Source: JAJFKB01 sp965230515
Lineage (GTDB): Bacteria; Pseudomonadota; Gammaproteobacteria; Pseudomonadales; IMCC2047
Reading direction: 5' to 3'
Length of the DNA: 64,000 nucleotides
NCBI GenBank assembly: GCA_965230515.1
Contig: OZ246007.1
Location: 2,790,001-2,854,000 of the forward strand
A model generated the notes under the pieces. That model did not search any database and was not told the origin of the DNA. It saw only the letters and a program-made list of their open reading frames with translations. The translations under genes and the position numbers were made by a program. Shown here one piece after another: positions 51,337 to 60,348 of the stretch (positions within the stretch are counted from its first letter, which is position 1; every line of letters starts with the position of its first letter).

Positions 51337-52347
51337 TTATGCGCAACCTTGCTGAAGAATACTGGCGAACAGTTCGCGATCGATATTTCCACCGGAAATG
51401 ACGATGGCCGTTTTTTGGGAGCGGATAGTATCTTTTTCCTGTAAAGCGGCAGCCAGCGCGGCAGCTCCTGCTCCTTCGCTGGCGTTGTGCGTGTATTCAA
51501 ACAGCAGGGACATTGCTGAAGCCACTTCATCATCGGTAACCTGGACAATGTGATCCACGTGTTGCCAGATAATCTTCATTGCATCGGGTTCAGGGGTACG
51601 ACAGGCCATGCCGTCTGCAATTTTTGTACTGACAGGAGATTCTATAAGCTGCTTTTGTTTAAAGGAATCGGCGTAAGCGGTGGCATGGGCTGACACCACT
51701 CCAACGATGCGGGTGCTAAGTCCCAGCGTGTTGCGGGCGGCTATCATGCCGCAAATTCCTGAGCCCAGGCCAATCGGCACGTAGATGACATCAATCGCAT
51801 TGACTGCCTGAAACAGTTCCAGGCTATAGGTAGCAACGCCCTCAATGAGTTGAGGATGAAAAGAGGGAATCATCAGTAGCGATTGTTCCTCCGCCAGCTG
51901 CTGAGCGTATTCTCTAGCCTCCTGAAAGTCTTCACCATGTTCAATCAACGAAACACCGAACGCGCGCATAGCGGCATTTTTTTCCTGACTGTTTCCGTGA
52001 GGGACTACAATTGTGGCTGGGATACCATATCTTTGTGCAGCAAAACCGATCGATTGGCCGTGGTTACCGCGTGTGGCACTTATAACGCCTGCCGGAAGGT
52101 TGCCGGATTTCACCAAAGCGTCAAAATAGACCAGTCCGCCACGGATTTTAAATGCCCCTACCGGGGTATGGTTTTCATGCTTAACCCAGATTTCTGTGCC
52201 CAATTCCTGGCACAGCAGTGGCCATCGATACTGGGGGGTCGGCGGCATTTGCTGATAAACAATCTGAGCAGCAGCTTGAATCTCTTCCAGCGATGGTAGC
52301 AATGTTATCTCCTTATTAGCGATGTTATGACTATCGGTTAATTGCAT
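51337..52347 (-). CDS. PLP-dependent threonine/serine dehydratase family protein
   Basis: The 336-residue fold type II PLP enzyme shows ENHTPVGAFKIRGGL with the cofactor lysine, SATRGNHGQSIGFAAQ, VPIGLGSGICGM (phosphate site) and C-terminal SEGAGAAALAA. There is no regulatory ACT domain, so it is a catabolic type. Threonine dehydratase is the base call; related enzymes act on hydroxy-amino acids such as those from hydroxyectoine breakdown (EutB), but no other eut genes are nearby. It is 15 bp upstream of nothing on its strand save the membrane gene at 52363, whose stop lies just before its start. Confidence 0.85.
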   Translation of the reverse strand: MQLTDSHNIANKEITLLPSLEEIQAAAQIVYQQMPPTPQYRWPLLCQELGTEIWVKHENHTPVGAFKIRGGLVYFDALVKSGNLPAGVISATRGNHGQSIGFAAQRYGIPATIVVPHGNSQEKNAAMRAFGVSLIEHGEDFQEAREYAQQLAEEQSLLMIPSFHPQLIEGVATYSLELFQAVNAIDVIYVPIGLGSGICGMIAARNTLGLSTRIVGVVSAHATAYADSFKQKQLIESPVSTKIADGMACRTPEPDAMKIIWQHVDHIVQVTDDEVASAMSLLFEYTHNASEGAGAAALAAALQEKDTIRSQKTAIVISGGNIDRELFASILQQGCA

Positions 52348-52362
52348 CGGAAAGGTATGGCA

Positions 52363-52743
52363 TCAGGCGAGCGCGATCAGAATGGCGATCACCAGCATGC
52401 CCAACCAGCCGGGGTGCCGGCCCCGGGTTCCGATCAACACCAGCGCCGAACCTCCCAGCATGGTATACAGGATGGCTTGTTCGACATCAAAAAACCGGTT
52501 TTGATCGCTGGCTGCAATAGAAAGTTTGAATATCAGAAAGGCCATGCACCATGCAAAAAGGGTAACCAGATGCCAACTGGCCCAGAGAATTCTGATATGT
52601 CTTTCCTTCAGGACCGGATCGCCTTTGGTTGGAATAAAGCCGTTATTGCGCATACGGCTGAATATCAGGGTTTCACCTAGAATGGAGTGGATAAGACCGA
52701 TAATTATGATCAGGCAGGCGGCGGCAAACAGGTAGAAGTTCAA
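52363..52743 (-). CDS. small four-helix membrane protein
   Basis: I do not recognise this 126-residue protein by name. It has four hydrophobic helices (about 4-23, 52-72, 86-102 and 108-126), with HSILGETLIF after the first and ERHIRILWASWHLVTLFAW in the second, a pattern of conserved histidines inside or near helices. The stop lies 15 bp before the dehydratase start on the same strand. It could be a metal- or haem-linked membrane protein, but nothing shows this. Confidence 0.75.
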   Translation of the reverse strand: MNFYLFAAACLIIIIGLIHSILGETLIFSRMRNNGFIPTKGDPVLKERHIRILWASWHLVTLFAWCMAFLIFKLSIAASDQNRFFDVEQAILYTMLGGSALVLIGTRGRHPGWLGMLVIAILIALA

Positions 52744-52827
52744 TCTCTTCGCTCCTTTTTATGGTAAAGGATTATCGCATCAAAATGCTGGTTATATTAT
52801 TGCGTAAGCGATCAGCGGGATAAAGGG

Positions 52828-52866
52828 TAGAGCGGGGTAAAACGGTTTGATTTTTACCCCGCTCTA
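52828..52866. repeat. 15-bp perfect inverted repeat
   Basis: Arms tagagcggggtaaaa (52828-52842) and ttttaccccgctcta (52852-52866) pair perfectly around a 9-nt loop. It lies between the start of the small membrane gene and the stop of the SDR gene, both leftward. It could end SDR transcription, though no T tract follows on that strand. Confidence 0.85.
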
Positions 52867-52945
52867 GATACGGAAGGTGGGTTGATTGGCTTGGACGTTA
52901 GCAAATATTGTCTGAGTGAACTCTAAATGTCAGCTATGGCTTAGT

Positions 52946-53764
52946 TCACCGTGCAATATAACCGCCGTCTATGATCAGCTCGGAGCCGGTCATATAGCTG
53001 GAATTATCAGATGCCAAAAACAATATACCTTTGGCAATTTCCAGAGGGTCAGCAAACCGGCCAATTGGATGCATAGAGGCGGCAACCTGCTCCAGTTGCT
53101 GAGGATCCTCGGTACCAAAGGCACCAAGCCCGGCCATATCCTTAATCAGGCCCTCCAGCATGGGTGTTTGCACCATGCCGGGTAGCACAGCGTTTACACG
53201 AATGTTATATCCGAGTGCGGAGAACTCCATCGCAGCGGATTTCGTCATATGGGTAACGGCAGCTTTGCTGGCGGTATAAGCCAGCGCGCAGGGTGTGCCG
53301 GATTTTGCAGAGATCGAGGCGACATTGATGATGGACCCGCCATAACCTGCCTGACGCTCTTTGGATCGTTGATTTATAGCGTGAACGCCATATTTTAAAC
53401 CAAGAAAGACACTGTCAGTATTGGTGTCCATAACCTGATGCCATTCTTTGAGACTGGTGCTCTCAATCGGCTTGGCGCGAAAGATGCCCGCATTGTTCAC
53501 CAATATGTCCAGACCGCCAAATTCACTGATACAGCGTTTGGTCAGTCGCTCCCACTCTTGTTCAGAGGTTGCATTGAGCGGCATAAATTGAGCGTGGTTA
53601 CCCTGTTCAAGTATAGTGTCCGCGAGTTGCTGACCGGCCTCGGCATTAATATCGGTCACAATGACTGTGGCTCCCTTGCCGGATAACAATCGGGCTGTAG
53701 CTGCACCAATACCCATAGCACCACCAGTGATCAGTACAATTTTATCGTTAAGTTGTGTCATCAT
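52946..53764 (-). CDS. short-chain dehydrogenase/reductase, hydroxysteroid-dehydrogenase-like
   Basis: The 272-residue classical SDR has TGGAMGIG, NNAGIFR, NVASISA, and YTASKAAV with the catalytic Tyr and Lys, then PGMVQTPML and the C-terminal YMTGSELIIDGGY. These match NAD-dependent 3-alpha/20-beta hydroxysteroid and cyclohexanol-type dehydrogenases. The substrate is unproven. An in-frame second ATG lies one codon in. It is divergent from the SnoaL-like gene, with 131 bp between starts. Confidence 0.88.
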   Translation of the reverse strand: MMTQLNDKIVLITGGAMGIGAATARLLSGKGATVIVTDINAEAGQQLADTILEQGNHAQFMPLNATSEQEWERLTKRCISEFGGLDILVNNAGIFRAKPIESTSLKEWHQVMDTNTDSVFLGLKYGVHAINQRSKERQAGYGGSIINVASISAKSGTPCALAYTASKAAVTHMTKSAAMEFSALGYNIRVNAVLPGMVQTPMLEGLIKDMAGLGAFGTEDPQQLEQVAASMHPIGRFADPLEIAKGILFLASDNSSYMTGSELIIDGGYIAR

Positions 53765-53895
53765 GAATTCTCCCGTTGAGTCGTTTTAACTTAAAGGGAA
53801 ATCAAGTGTTATGCATCCACCCGATTGGGTGGTTGAGGCGGCGTAGTGGCTGCCTGATAATGGCAGTCAATCTTATCAGAAATGGGATAAATCGA

Positions 53896-54876
53896 ATGAA
53901 CCGAAAGTCCATGACCCGAATAGCTGGCCTGTTTGTCGCGGTGCTATGGTGTTTTCAGGCGACTGCCGTCAATGCCGATAGTAAGCCCAAAGAACTCAGG
54001 GGCAAAGCCTTGAAGCCCTTTGTTGAGTTGATGGAGAATAATCTGAAAGCCTGGTCTTTCCACAAGGATGATGAGGTTTTTGACGAAGCAGGTGTCGATT
54101 ACAGCAAGCGGCCGGATGCGCTGTTTTGGGATACTTCGTTGCCGCTGCAGGGGTTTCGTGGTTGGCAGGAGTATCAGCATGTGATTAAAATCTGGCTAGC
54201 TCACGGGATCGATCAGGCAGATATTTCTGTTATTGATACAGATCAGTTCAGGGGGTGGCGGTACAAGGATGTGGTATGGAACCTGATGCATTGTGAAGTT
54301 GCCTTAAAATTGACCAATGGGGGTCAACCCAAACCTCGTTGTCGTGGCACCGCAATTTGGGAGTGGGAGGGTGACCGCTGGCGTTTGGCGCATGAGACGT
54401 TCTCGACGCCGGTGGCAACGGATCAACCGGTTTATCAGGGACAGCGTCCTGATGATCCCCGAATCGAACCGAACCTGGAGCTTCTGGCAATTGCCAGAGA
54501 GATGGCAGCCGCCTGGAGTTCAGGATCTTTGGCAGATCTACCTGACCGGCTGAAAAAGTTTTACCTGAAAAGCAAACACCTGACCATCTATACTCCCTGG
54601 CATCCAATGCCGGTCTATCGTGGTTGGAAAGCGTTTGAAAAGGGTGTGCAGGAGCACTTGGCACCGAATGCCCAGCGTATTTCCATCAGCGTGAATGACG
54701 ACCTGGAAGCACACCGCCGTGGACGGCTGGCCTGGTCTCACGCCACTTTGCAAATCAAAACGGAGCTTGCGGACGGGTCAGTTAATCCGGGTGCAGCGCG
54801 TCAAACGCTGATCTGGTTTCTAACGGATAACGGGTGGCGGGTTCTTCATGAGCACTTTTCGTTTCCGCAAAGTTAA
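53896..54876 (+). CDS. secreted protein with two SnoaL-like (NTF2-fold) domains
   Basis: I chose the ATG at 53896 (326 residues) because it gives a good signal peptide (RIAGLFVAVLWCFQATAVNA). Two NTF2-like halves follow: residues about 38-170 (VFDEAGVDYSKRPDALFWD, FRGWQEYQHVIKIW, WEWEGDRWRLAHETFS) and about 190-320 (YLKSKHLTIYTPWHPMPVYRGWKAFEKGV, then IWFLTDNGWRVLHEHFS, by parts). SnoaL-like folds serve as small-molecule isomerases, hydrolases or binding proteins. A periplasmic place is expected. The internal duplication suggests an old fusion. The operator of the neighbouring LuxR protein is not seen. Confidence 0.8.
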   Translation: MNRKSMTRIAGLFVAVLWCFQATAVNADSKPKELRGKALKPFVELMENNLKAWSFHKDDEVFDEAGVDYSKRPDALFWDTSLPLQGFRGWQEYQHVIKIWLAHGIDQADISVIDTDQFRGWRYKDVVWNLMHCEVALKLTNGGQPKPRCRGTAIWEWEGDRWRLAHETFSTPVATDQPVYQGQRPDDPRIEPNLELLAIAREMAAAWSSGSLADLPDRLKKFYLKSKHLTIYTPWHPMPVYRGWKAFEKGVQEHLAPNAQRISISVNDDLEAHRRGRLAWSHATLQIKTELADGSVNPGAARQTLIWFLTDNGWRVLHEHFSFPQS

Positions 54877-54878
54877 GC

Positions 54879-54901
54879 AACCTCTGAATTATTAAGAGGT
54901 T
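54879..54901 (+). terminator. short hairpin after the SnoaL-like gene
   Basis: aacctct (54879-54885) pairs with agaggtt (54895-54901) around a 9-nt loop, three bases after the TAA stop. There is no T tract, so it is a weak terminator at best and may belong to the palindromic element that follows. Confidence 0.4.
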
Positions 54902-54910
54902 CCCTGGCAG

Positions 54911-55043
54911 GCTGCTGATTTTCTACTCATACGGTTCGATACGGCGTTAAAAATGACCTCAAAATGCTCATTTATAGCTATAAACTTCGCTTCTTCGACC
55001 ATTTTTGCCTTGTCTCGCAGTCGCCAGAGCGAAAATCAACAAC
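54911..55043. repeat. nested palindromic intergenic element (MITE/REP-like)
   Basis: The outer arms gctgctgattttc (54911-54923) and gaaaatcaacaac (55031-55043) match at 11 of 13. Inner arms ggc..taaaaatg (54943-54955) and catttttgcc (55000-55009) pair, and the centre is a 14-bp perfect palindrome, tttatagctataaa (54971-54984). This nested symmetry over 133 bp in a gene gap looks like a small non-autonomous or RNA-hairpin element. It ends 3 bp before the LuxR gene stop. No second copy was noticed in the window. Confidence 0.65.
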
Positions 55044-55046
55044 CCG

Positions 55047-56102
55047 CTAGTGTTTACCCAGTCGCCAGGTTAATTCTGTGCGGCTGGAAACACCATAATG
55101 CCGGTAAATCCTTCGAATATGATCCTTGACGGTATTTTCAGAAATACCCATTTCACGTGCAATCAGTTTATTGGGGTATCCTCGAATAAGCAGATCAAGC
55201 GCCTGTTGGGTCCGTGTGCCCAGTACCTGGGTGTTTGACGGGGAATCTGATTGGAGTGGTTCATTCAGCGGGTTGGCTGATTTGTCCTTGATTATGGTTA
55301 TAAAACCCGAGCCTTCTCCAGGCAGGGGCAGGGTCATTAGGGTAAGACAAGAGTGATTTGCCGTAAACACAGTACGCTCGATGAGCTGGTGAGCATCGGA
55401 TTGAAGGGCATGAAGGTTTTCGCAAATGATTTGCTGTAAATCCTCGATTGGGACACCAAGTTCATCAATTTCCTGCCTAACAGGCTGTAGCGGTTGCCCG
55501 TGGTCGTTGGTGATCAGCACGGCATTGGTTGTTTCGGTTTTGGGTGAAGTGACAAAACTGTCCCTGGTCCAATACACCTGACTTCCAGTCGGTCCGGCTG
55601 GTGTTTCAGATGCCAAAAGAGCTGAAACCTCGCGACACAGTGCCGCCACCTTGAGAGTATCCGTTTTGTGGAAGCGCCCGGCACCGGGTGCTCGCGCAAA
55701 ATTGAGTGTGCCAACGATTTTTCCCTTAATGGAGATGGCACCCTGAATGGTATACTGCATCTGCCAACGCTGTAACATTTGCCCAATAGGATTTCGCCGC
55801 CATTGCTCTTCACCGAGGAGCTCAACACCTTCGACGGCACCACCTTGTTGCAACAGGTAGTGAAAGAGTGGGTCCTGGTTTCGGTAATACTCGTACTCCC
55901 TGACCATATCCTGCTTTGGCTGTGAGATTAGTGTGGCCAGCGGATAGGACTCTTTTTCCAACAGATACAGGCCGAACAGGTCAGAATCCACAAACTGGGC
56001 GATGCTTTGTGCCAGTGCTCTTTGCTGAATACTAAAAGAACCTTTTGGTGCAGTCGTAAAAAACTGAGCCAGAAAAGCAGGAATGTCATTTTCCTTTACC
56101 AT
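55047..56102 (-). CDS. LuxR-family transcriptional regulator
   Basis: The 351-residue protein has a long N-terminal region (1-270), GAF- or PAS-like in pattern (WQMQYTIQGAISIKGKIVGTLNFARAPG near 135), and a C-terminal LuxR HTH (about 290-345): LGTRTQQALDLLIRGYPNKLIAREMG, then ISENTVKDHIRRIYRHYGVSSRTEL. No acyl-homoserine-lactone pocket residues were recognised, so it is not clearly a quorum sensor. It lies at the right edge of the accessory island, divergent from nothing close, and could control the catabolic genes to its left. Confidence 0.85.
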   Translation of the reverse strand: MVKENDIPAFLAQFFTTAPKGSFSIQQRALAQSIAQFVDSDLFGLYLLEKESYPLATLISQPKQDMVREYEYYRNQDPLFHYLLQQGGAVEGVELLGEEQWRRNPIGQMLQRWQMQYTIQGAISIKGKIVGTLNFARAPGAGRFHKTDTLKVAALCREVSALLASETPAGPTGSQVYWTRDSFVTSPKTETTNAVLITNDHGQPLQPVRQEIDELGVPIEDLQQIICENLHALQSDAHQLIERTVFTANHSCLTLMTLPLPGEGSGFITIIKDKSANPLNEPLQSDSPSNTQVLGTRTQQALDLLIRGYPNKLIAREMGISENTVKDHIRRIYRHYGVSSRTELTWRLGKH

Positions 56103-56237
56103 AGATACTCATTATCGCCAGTGTCAGGATCTGGAGCGGTTAAAATACCATGAACCCGATGTCAGTTATACCCGCGTTGCAGGCACAGTTGTTTGGAAGC
56201 CAAGGGGTAAAGGTTGTTGTTTGTTCTGTAAAGTAAC

Positions 56238-57269
56238 TTACTGACCGGTTGAGCAGCAAGGTAGATTGGCACCTGCCAGAGAGAGTGAGACCTGTTCCAG
56301 CTGATCCCAGGTGTTACCGGGCATCATTCCCTTCATCATCTGGTCGGCCAAAGCGAGTGCCTGAATCAGGCCGTTTAGCAGGTTTGAACTTGATCGATTG
56401 AGCGCACTGCCGGTAATATTTTGGCGATTATTCCAAACCCTGTATTGGCGCATCGCCTGTTGTGTGGACTGCCCTGTCTCCATCAGCTGTTTCATCGCTG
56501 CCAGCTGACGAATTTCACGACTCAGCGCCCAGATGATCGCGCCCGGCTCGATACCTTCGGCGCGAAGGCCTGTAAGTATCTTGTAGGTGTAAGCAAGATC
56601 GCCCTTGAGCGCGGTATCGACCAGGTTGAAAATATTAAACCGTGAGCTGTCACAGACAGAGGCCCTTACGCATTCACTGTCAATGTTCTCACGATTGCTG
56701 ATCAGTTTAAGTTTTTCAATCTCCTGGGCTGCGGCCAACAGGTTGCCATCGACCAGATCGGCCAGTAATTTAATGGCATCCCGATCGGCATTTATGCCTG
56801 ATTTGCGCATTCTTCTCGCGATCCACTGGGGTAACTGCTGGTGGTCAACCGGCCAGACAGCAATGTGGACACCCGTGGAGTCCAGTGCTTTATACCATTT
56901 GCTGTTTTGTGTGCTCTTGTCGATTTTTGGTGAAATGATCAGCAGCAGATTGGACTCTGCAGGTTCCGCGCAATAGGCCTGTAACGCTTTGGATCCCTGA
57001 TCCCCGGGTTTTCCGCTGGTCAGATTCAGCTCTATAATTTTCTTCTCGGCAAATAGCGATAGCGTATGACTGGCATCCAGTAGCGCGTGCCAGTCGTATT
57101 TTGCGTCCACTTGCTGAACGTCGCGTTCCGAAAAACCTGCTTGGCGCGCGGCAGCCCGAATACGATCGCACACCTCTTGTACCAACAAGGGCTCATCGCC
57201 GGAAACCAGGTAAAGAGGTTTAAGCGGTTGTGTTAGATGCTCTTCAAGCTGTTCAAAGCGCAGGTTCAC
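56238..57269 (-). CDS. holA: DNA polymerase III delta subunit
   Basis: Delta is the wrench of the clamp loader that opens the beta clamp. The 343-residue protein has the start LRFEQLEEHL, PLYLVSGDEPLLVQE (AAA-like domain I), a middle NLLLIISPKIDKSTQNSKWYKAL segment and the C-terminal helical collar (LALADQMMKGM). Like E. coli delta it lacks a working ATP site. It follows lptE by 23 bp, the usual leuS-lptE-holA order read leftward. Confidence 0.93.
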   Translation of the reverse strand: MNLRFEQLEEHLTQPLKPLYLVSGDEPLLVQEVCDRIRAAARQAGFSERDVQQVDAKYDWHALLDASHTLSLFAEKKIIELNLTSGKPGDQGSKALQAYCAEPAESNLLLIISPKIDKSTQNSKWYKALDSTGVHIAVWPVDHQQLPQWIARRMRKSGINADRDAIKLLADLVDGNLLAAAQEIEKLKLISNRENIDSECVRASVCDSSRFNIFNLVDTALKGDLAYTYKILTGLRAEGIEPGAIIWALSREIRQLAAMKQLMETGQSTQQAMRQYRVWNNRQNITGSALNRSSSNLLNGLIQALALADQMMKGMMPGNTWDQLEQVSLSLAGANLPCCSTGQ

Positions 57270-57292
57270 GGTCGAAGTTTCTCATCAAACAG

Positions 57293-57826
57293 CTAGGAGC
57301 CCGCGGGCATTGCCGCTTCGCCGGGCCTAAGTGCCTGATAACGTCTTATAATTTTTCGGATCAAATCGCGTTGCATCTCTTGTCGCAGAATCTGTTCCTC
57401 TTCGTATGCACTGACCACGTTGTTTGGATCAAACAGATAGACCTTCTCGGCAGTCACCTGTGTCGGACCCTGAACAATATCCCCGTCATTGTTAGAGATA
57501 CGGTAGCCGATAATTGAGGTTAGTTCATACTCTGCAGCTTTACCTCTGCCGCTGGTGCTGATAGTGCGCCGTTTATCACTCACTTTAGTAATCGAAAGCG
57601 TTAATGGTGCCTCCCTGGCGGTGCTGGTTAACTCTACTCCCATTGCTTTTAGGGAGCGTTTTAGCGACCGGTTTAATTGAACATGCTCACTCGGCACATC
57701 CACATAGAGTGATTTTAGCTGTTCATCCAGCACCTCTGCACCACGTAAATGCCAGCCGCAGGCGCTTAGCAGTAGCGCGGGAAGTAAAACCAAAAGCGTA
57801 ATAGAAGCTCTTTTAAATACCTGCAT
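57293..57826 (-). CDS. lptE: LPS-assembly lipoprotein LptE
   Basis: LptE plugs the LptD outer-membrane barrel. The 177-residue precursor has a lipoprotein signal (LLVLLPALLLSACGWHLRG; lipobox LSAC, Cys23) and the GWHLRGA start of the mature protein, then the KSLYVDVPSEHVQLNRSLKRSLKAMGVEL fold (by parts). It sits between leuS and holA with short gaps. Together with lptF/lptG in this window it serves LPS export. Confidence 0.93.
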   Translation of the reverse strand: MQVFKRASITLLVLLPALLLSACGWHLRGAEVLDEQLKSLYVDVPSEHVQLNRSLKRSLKAMGVELTSTAREAPLTLSITKVSDKRRTISTSGRGKAAEYELTSIIGYRISNNDGDIVQGPTQVTAEKVYLFDPNNVVSAYEEEQILRQEMQRDLIRKIIRRYQALRPGEAAMPAGS

Positions 57827-57876
57827 TTCATGTACTCATTAATGATTAATAATTGATGTTGCTACCGTTGGTTGTG

Positions 57877-60348
57877 CTAGCCGGCAACTACGATGTTGAC
57901 CAGTTTACCCGGAACCTGAATCACTTTACGAACTGTTTTACCATCCGTAAAGCGTGTCACGTTCTCATTTTGCAATGCGGTGTTTTCTATGGTCTCTTTA
58001 TCAGCATCCGCATCAATGGCTATTTTGGCTCGCAGTTTACCGTTGACCTGAACGACCAGTTCTATGGTCGAGCGTGTCAAAGCAGATTGATCACATTCAG
58101 GCCAATCAACATCGATAATGGCCTCCTGATGTCCCAGATCCAGCCAGAGTGAGTGACATATATGGGGAACAATCGGCGCTAAAAGGCGAACAGCCGCTTC
58201 CAACGCTTCCCTTTCTACCGCCAGACCCTGAGGCGTGGAGTGGTCTGCTTTTTTGGTGATATCGTTGAGCAGCTCCATGACAGCAGCGATCGCCGTGTTA
58301 AAGGTCTGTCTGCGGCCATAGTCATCGGATACTTTAGCAATGGTTTTATGGGTTTTTCGGCGGATATCCCTTTGCTGCTCTGAAAGCAGAGCGACATCCA
58401 GTTCGGGTGCCTGACCCGCATTGAGGTGTGCGGCTACGGCTTTGTACAGCCGTCTTAGGAATCGGTGTGCACCCTCAACGCCACTGTCGGACCACTCCAG
58501 CGATTGTTCCGGTGGTGCGGCGAACATGGTGAACAGGCGAACGGTATCGGCACCGTACTGGTTGATCAGTTCCTGAGGGTCAACCGTATTGCCCTTGGAC
58601 TTGGACATTTTGGCACCGTCCTTCAGCACCATTCCCTGACAAAGCAGTCGCTTGAAAGGCTCGTCGGAATTGAGCAGCCCCTCGTCGCGCATCAGCTTAT
58701 GGAAGAAGCGAGCATACAGCAGGTGCAAAATGGCGTGCTCGATGCCGCCGACATACTGGTCCACCGGTAGCCAGTAATTGGCAGCTTCGCTGTCCAGCAT
58801 GCCCTCGTCGAAATTGGGGCAGGTGAAGCGTGCATAATACCAGGAGGATTCCATGAAGGTGTCAAATGTGTCTGTTTCATGTTCCACATCCATGCCGTTC
58901 AGTTCAGCCTTACACCACTCTTTGTTGGCTTTGATGGGAGACTGTACTCCGTCCAGCTCAACATCCTCTGGCAGCAGTACCGGAAGACGATCATTGGGCA
59001 CCGCAACTTCGCCACCCGCGGGTAAGTTGAATATGGGAATGGGCGCACCCCAGTAGCGCTGCCGCGAAACACCCCAGTCACGAAGACGATAATTAACGGT
59101 CTTTTTGCCATTACCCTGGTCGGTAAGCTTGGCCGCGATAGCGTCAAAAGCCTGATCTGAAGTCATTCCGTCAAATTCGCCGGAATTAATTAATCGACCT
59201 TTTTCTGTAAAAGCCGCCTGGGAAAGATCGCAGGGTTGATCACTGGAATCCGGTTCGATTACCTGCTCAATGGGCAGACCGTACTGGGTGGCAAACTCCC
59301 AGTCACGCTGGTCATGCCCGGGAACTGCCATCACTGCACCAGAACCATAGCCCATCAACACAAAGTTGGCGGCGTAGACCGGAACTTCACTACCGCTTAT
59401 TGGGTGGATCGCGCGTAATCCGGTATCGACGCCCTTCTTCTCCATGGTTGCCATATCAGCCTCAGCCACTGAGCTGACTTTGCATTCATTAATAAAGTCC
59501 GCCAGTGCTGCATTGTCTGCTGAAGCGGCGATTGCAAGAGGATGTTCAGCTGCGAGTGCGACATAGGTGACACCCATCAGTGTATCAGGACGAGTGGTGT
59601 AGATATCGAAATGATTGGCCAGCTTCGCTATCGGGTTGGCGAGGCGAAAAGACATCTCCACCCCTTCACTGCGGCCAATCCAGTTACGCTGCATGGTGCG
59701 CACCTGCTCGGGCCACTCATCCAGCTTATCCAGATCATTTAGTAGTTGTTCTGCGTAATCGGTGATCTTAATGAACCACTGGGGGATCTCTTTGCGCTCC
59801 ACGGGTGTGTCGCAGCGCCAGCAGCAACCATCAACGACCTGCTCATTGGCCAGTACGGTTTGGTCGTTTGGGCACCAGTTGACGCCTGATATCTTTTTAT
59901 AGACCAATCCTTTTTCATAAAGTCGTGTAAAAAACCACTGTTCCCAGCGGTAGTAGTCCGGTTTGCAGGTTGCCAGCTCGCGTGACCAGTCGTAGCCAAA
60001 GCCCAACTGCTGTAACTGCTCTTTCATATAATCAATATTCGCGTATGTCCATTTCGCAGGAGCAGTGTTGTTTTTTATGGCAGCGTTTTCCGCAGGTAAG
60101 CCGAAAGCATCCCAACCCATAGGCTGAAGTACATTCTTGCCGAGCATGCGCTGGTAGCGGGAGACAACATCCGCAATGGTGTAGTTACGGACATGTCCCA
60201 TGTGCAGTTTTCCGCTTGGATAGGGGAACATGGCCAGACAATAGAATTTTTCGGTGCCCGGCTTTTCTGAGACGTAAAAACTCTGATTTTCATTCCAAAA
60301 TTGCTGTGCGGAAACTTCTATTTGCCGCGCTTGATAATGCTCTTCCAT
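57877..60348 (-). CDS. leuS: leucine--tRNA ligase
   Basis: LeuRS charges tRNA-Leu. I chose the ATG giving MEEHYQARQIEVSAQQFW, the standard start, 13 codons inside the open frame. The 823-residue protein has the HIGH-type motif in PSGKLHMGHVRNY, the editing domain with TTRPDTLMGVTYVALA, and KMSKSKGNTVDPQ. The C-terminal domain ends in the VQVNGKLRAKIAIDADADKE region. The gene starts the leuS-lptE-holA operon. Confidence 0.97.
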   Translation of the reverse strand: MEEHYQARQIEVSAQQFWNENQSFYVSEKPGTEKFYCLAMFPYPSGKLHMGHVRNYTIADVVSRYQRMLGKNVLQPMGWDAFGLPAENAAIKNNTAPAKWTYANIDYMKEQLQQLGFGYDWSRELATCKPDYYRWEQWFFTRLYEKGLVYKKISGVNWCPNDQTVLANEQVVDGCCWRCDTPVERKEIPQWFIKITDYAEQLLNDLDKLDEWPEQVRTMQRNWIGRSEGVEMSFRLANPIAKLANHFDIYTTRPDTLMGVTYVALAAEHPLAIAASADNAALADFINECKVSSVAEADMATMEKKGVDTGLRAIHPISGSEVPVYAANFVLMGYGSGAVMAVPGHDQRDWEFATQYGLPIEQVIEPDSSDQPCDLSQAAFTEKGRLINSGEFDGMTSDQAFDAIAAKLTDQGNGKKTVNYRLRDWGVSRQRYWGAPIPIFNLPAGGEVAVPNDRLPVLLPEDVELDGVQSPIKANKEWCKAELNGMDVEHETDTFDTFMESSWYYARFTCPNFDEGMLDSEAANYWLPVDQYVGGIEHAILHLLYARFFHKLMRDEGLLNSDEPFKRLLCQGMVLKDGAKMSKSKGNTVDPQELINQYGADTVRLFTMFAAPPEQSLEWSDSGVEGAHRFLRRLYKAVAAHLNAGQAPELDVALLSEQQRDIRRKTHKTIAKVSDDYGRRQTFNTAIAAVMELLNDITKKADHSTPQGLAVEREALEAAVRLLAPIVPHICHSLWLDLGHQEAIIDVDWPECDQSALTRSTIELVVQVNGKLRAKIAIDADADKETIENTALQNENVTRFTDGKTVRKVIQVPGKLVNIVVAG

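Noticed and set aside
50613..51548. 311-residue version of the first SDR
   Set aside because: The extra 82 N-terminal residues overlap the dehydratase gene and have no SDR likeness; the ATG at 51302 gives the normal start.
51337..52347. Assignment of the PLP dehydratase as EutB of hydroxyectoine breakdown
   Set aside because: No other eut/doe genes are near, the ect genes are 28 kb away, and the motifs shown are common to the whole dehydratase family.
53776..53895. Forty-codon upstream extension of the SnoaL-like gene
   Set aside because: It would put the clear signal peptide inside the protein; the ATG at 53896 places it at the N-terminus.
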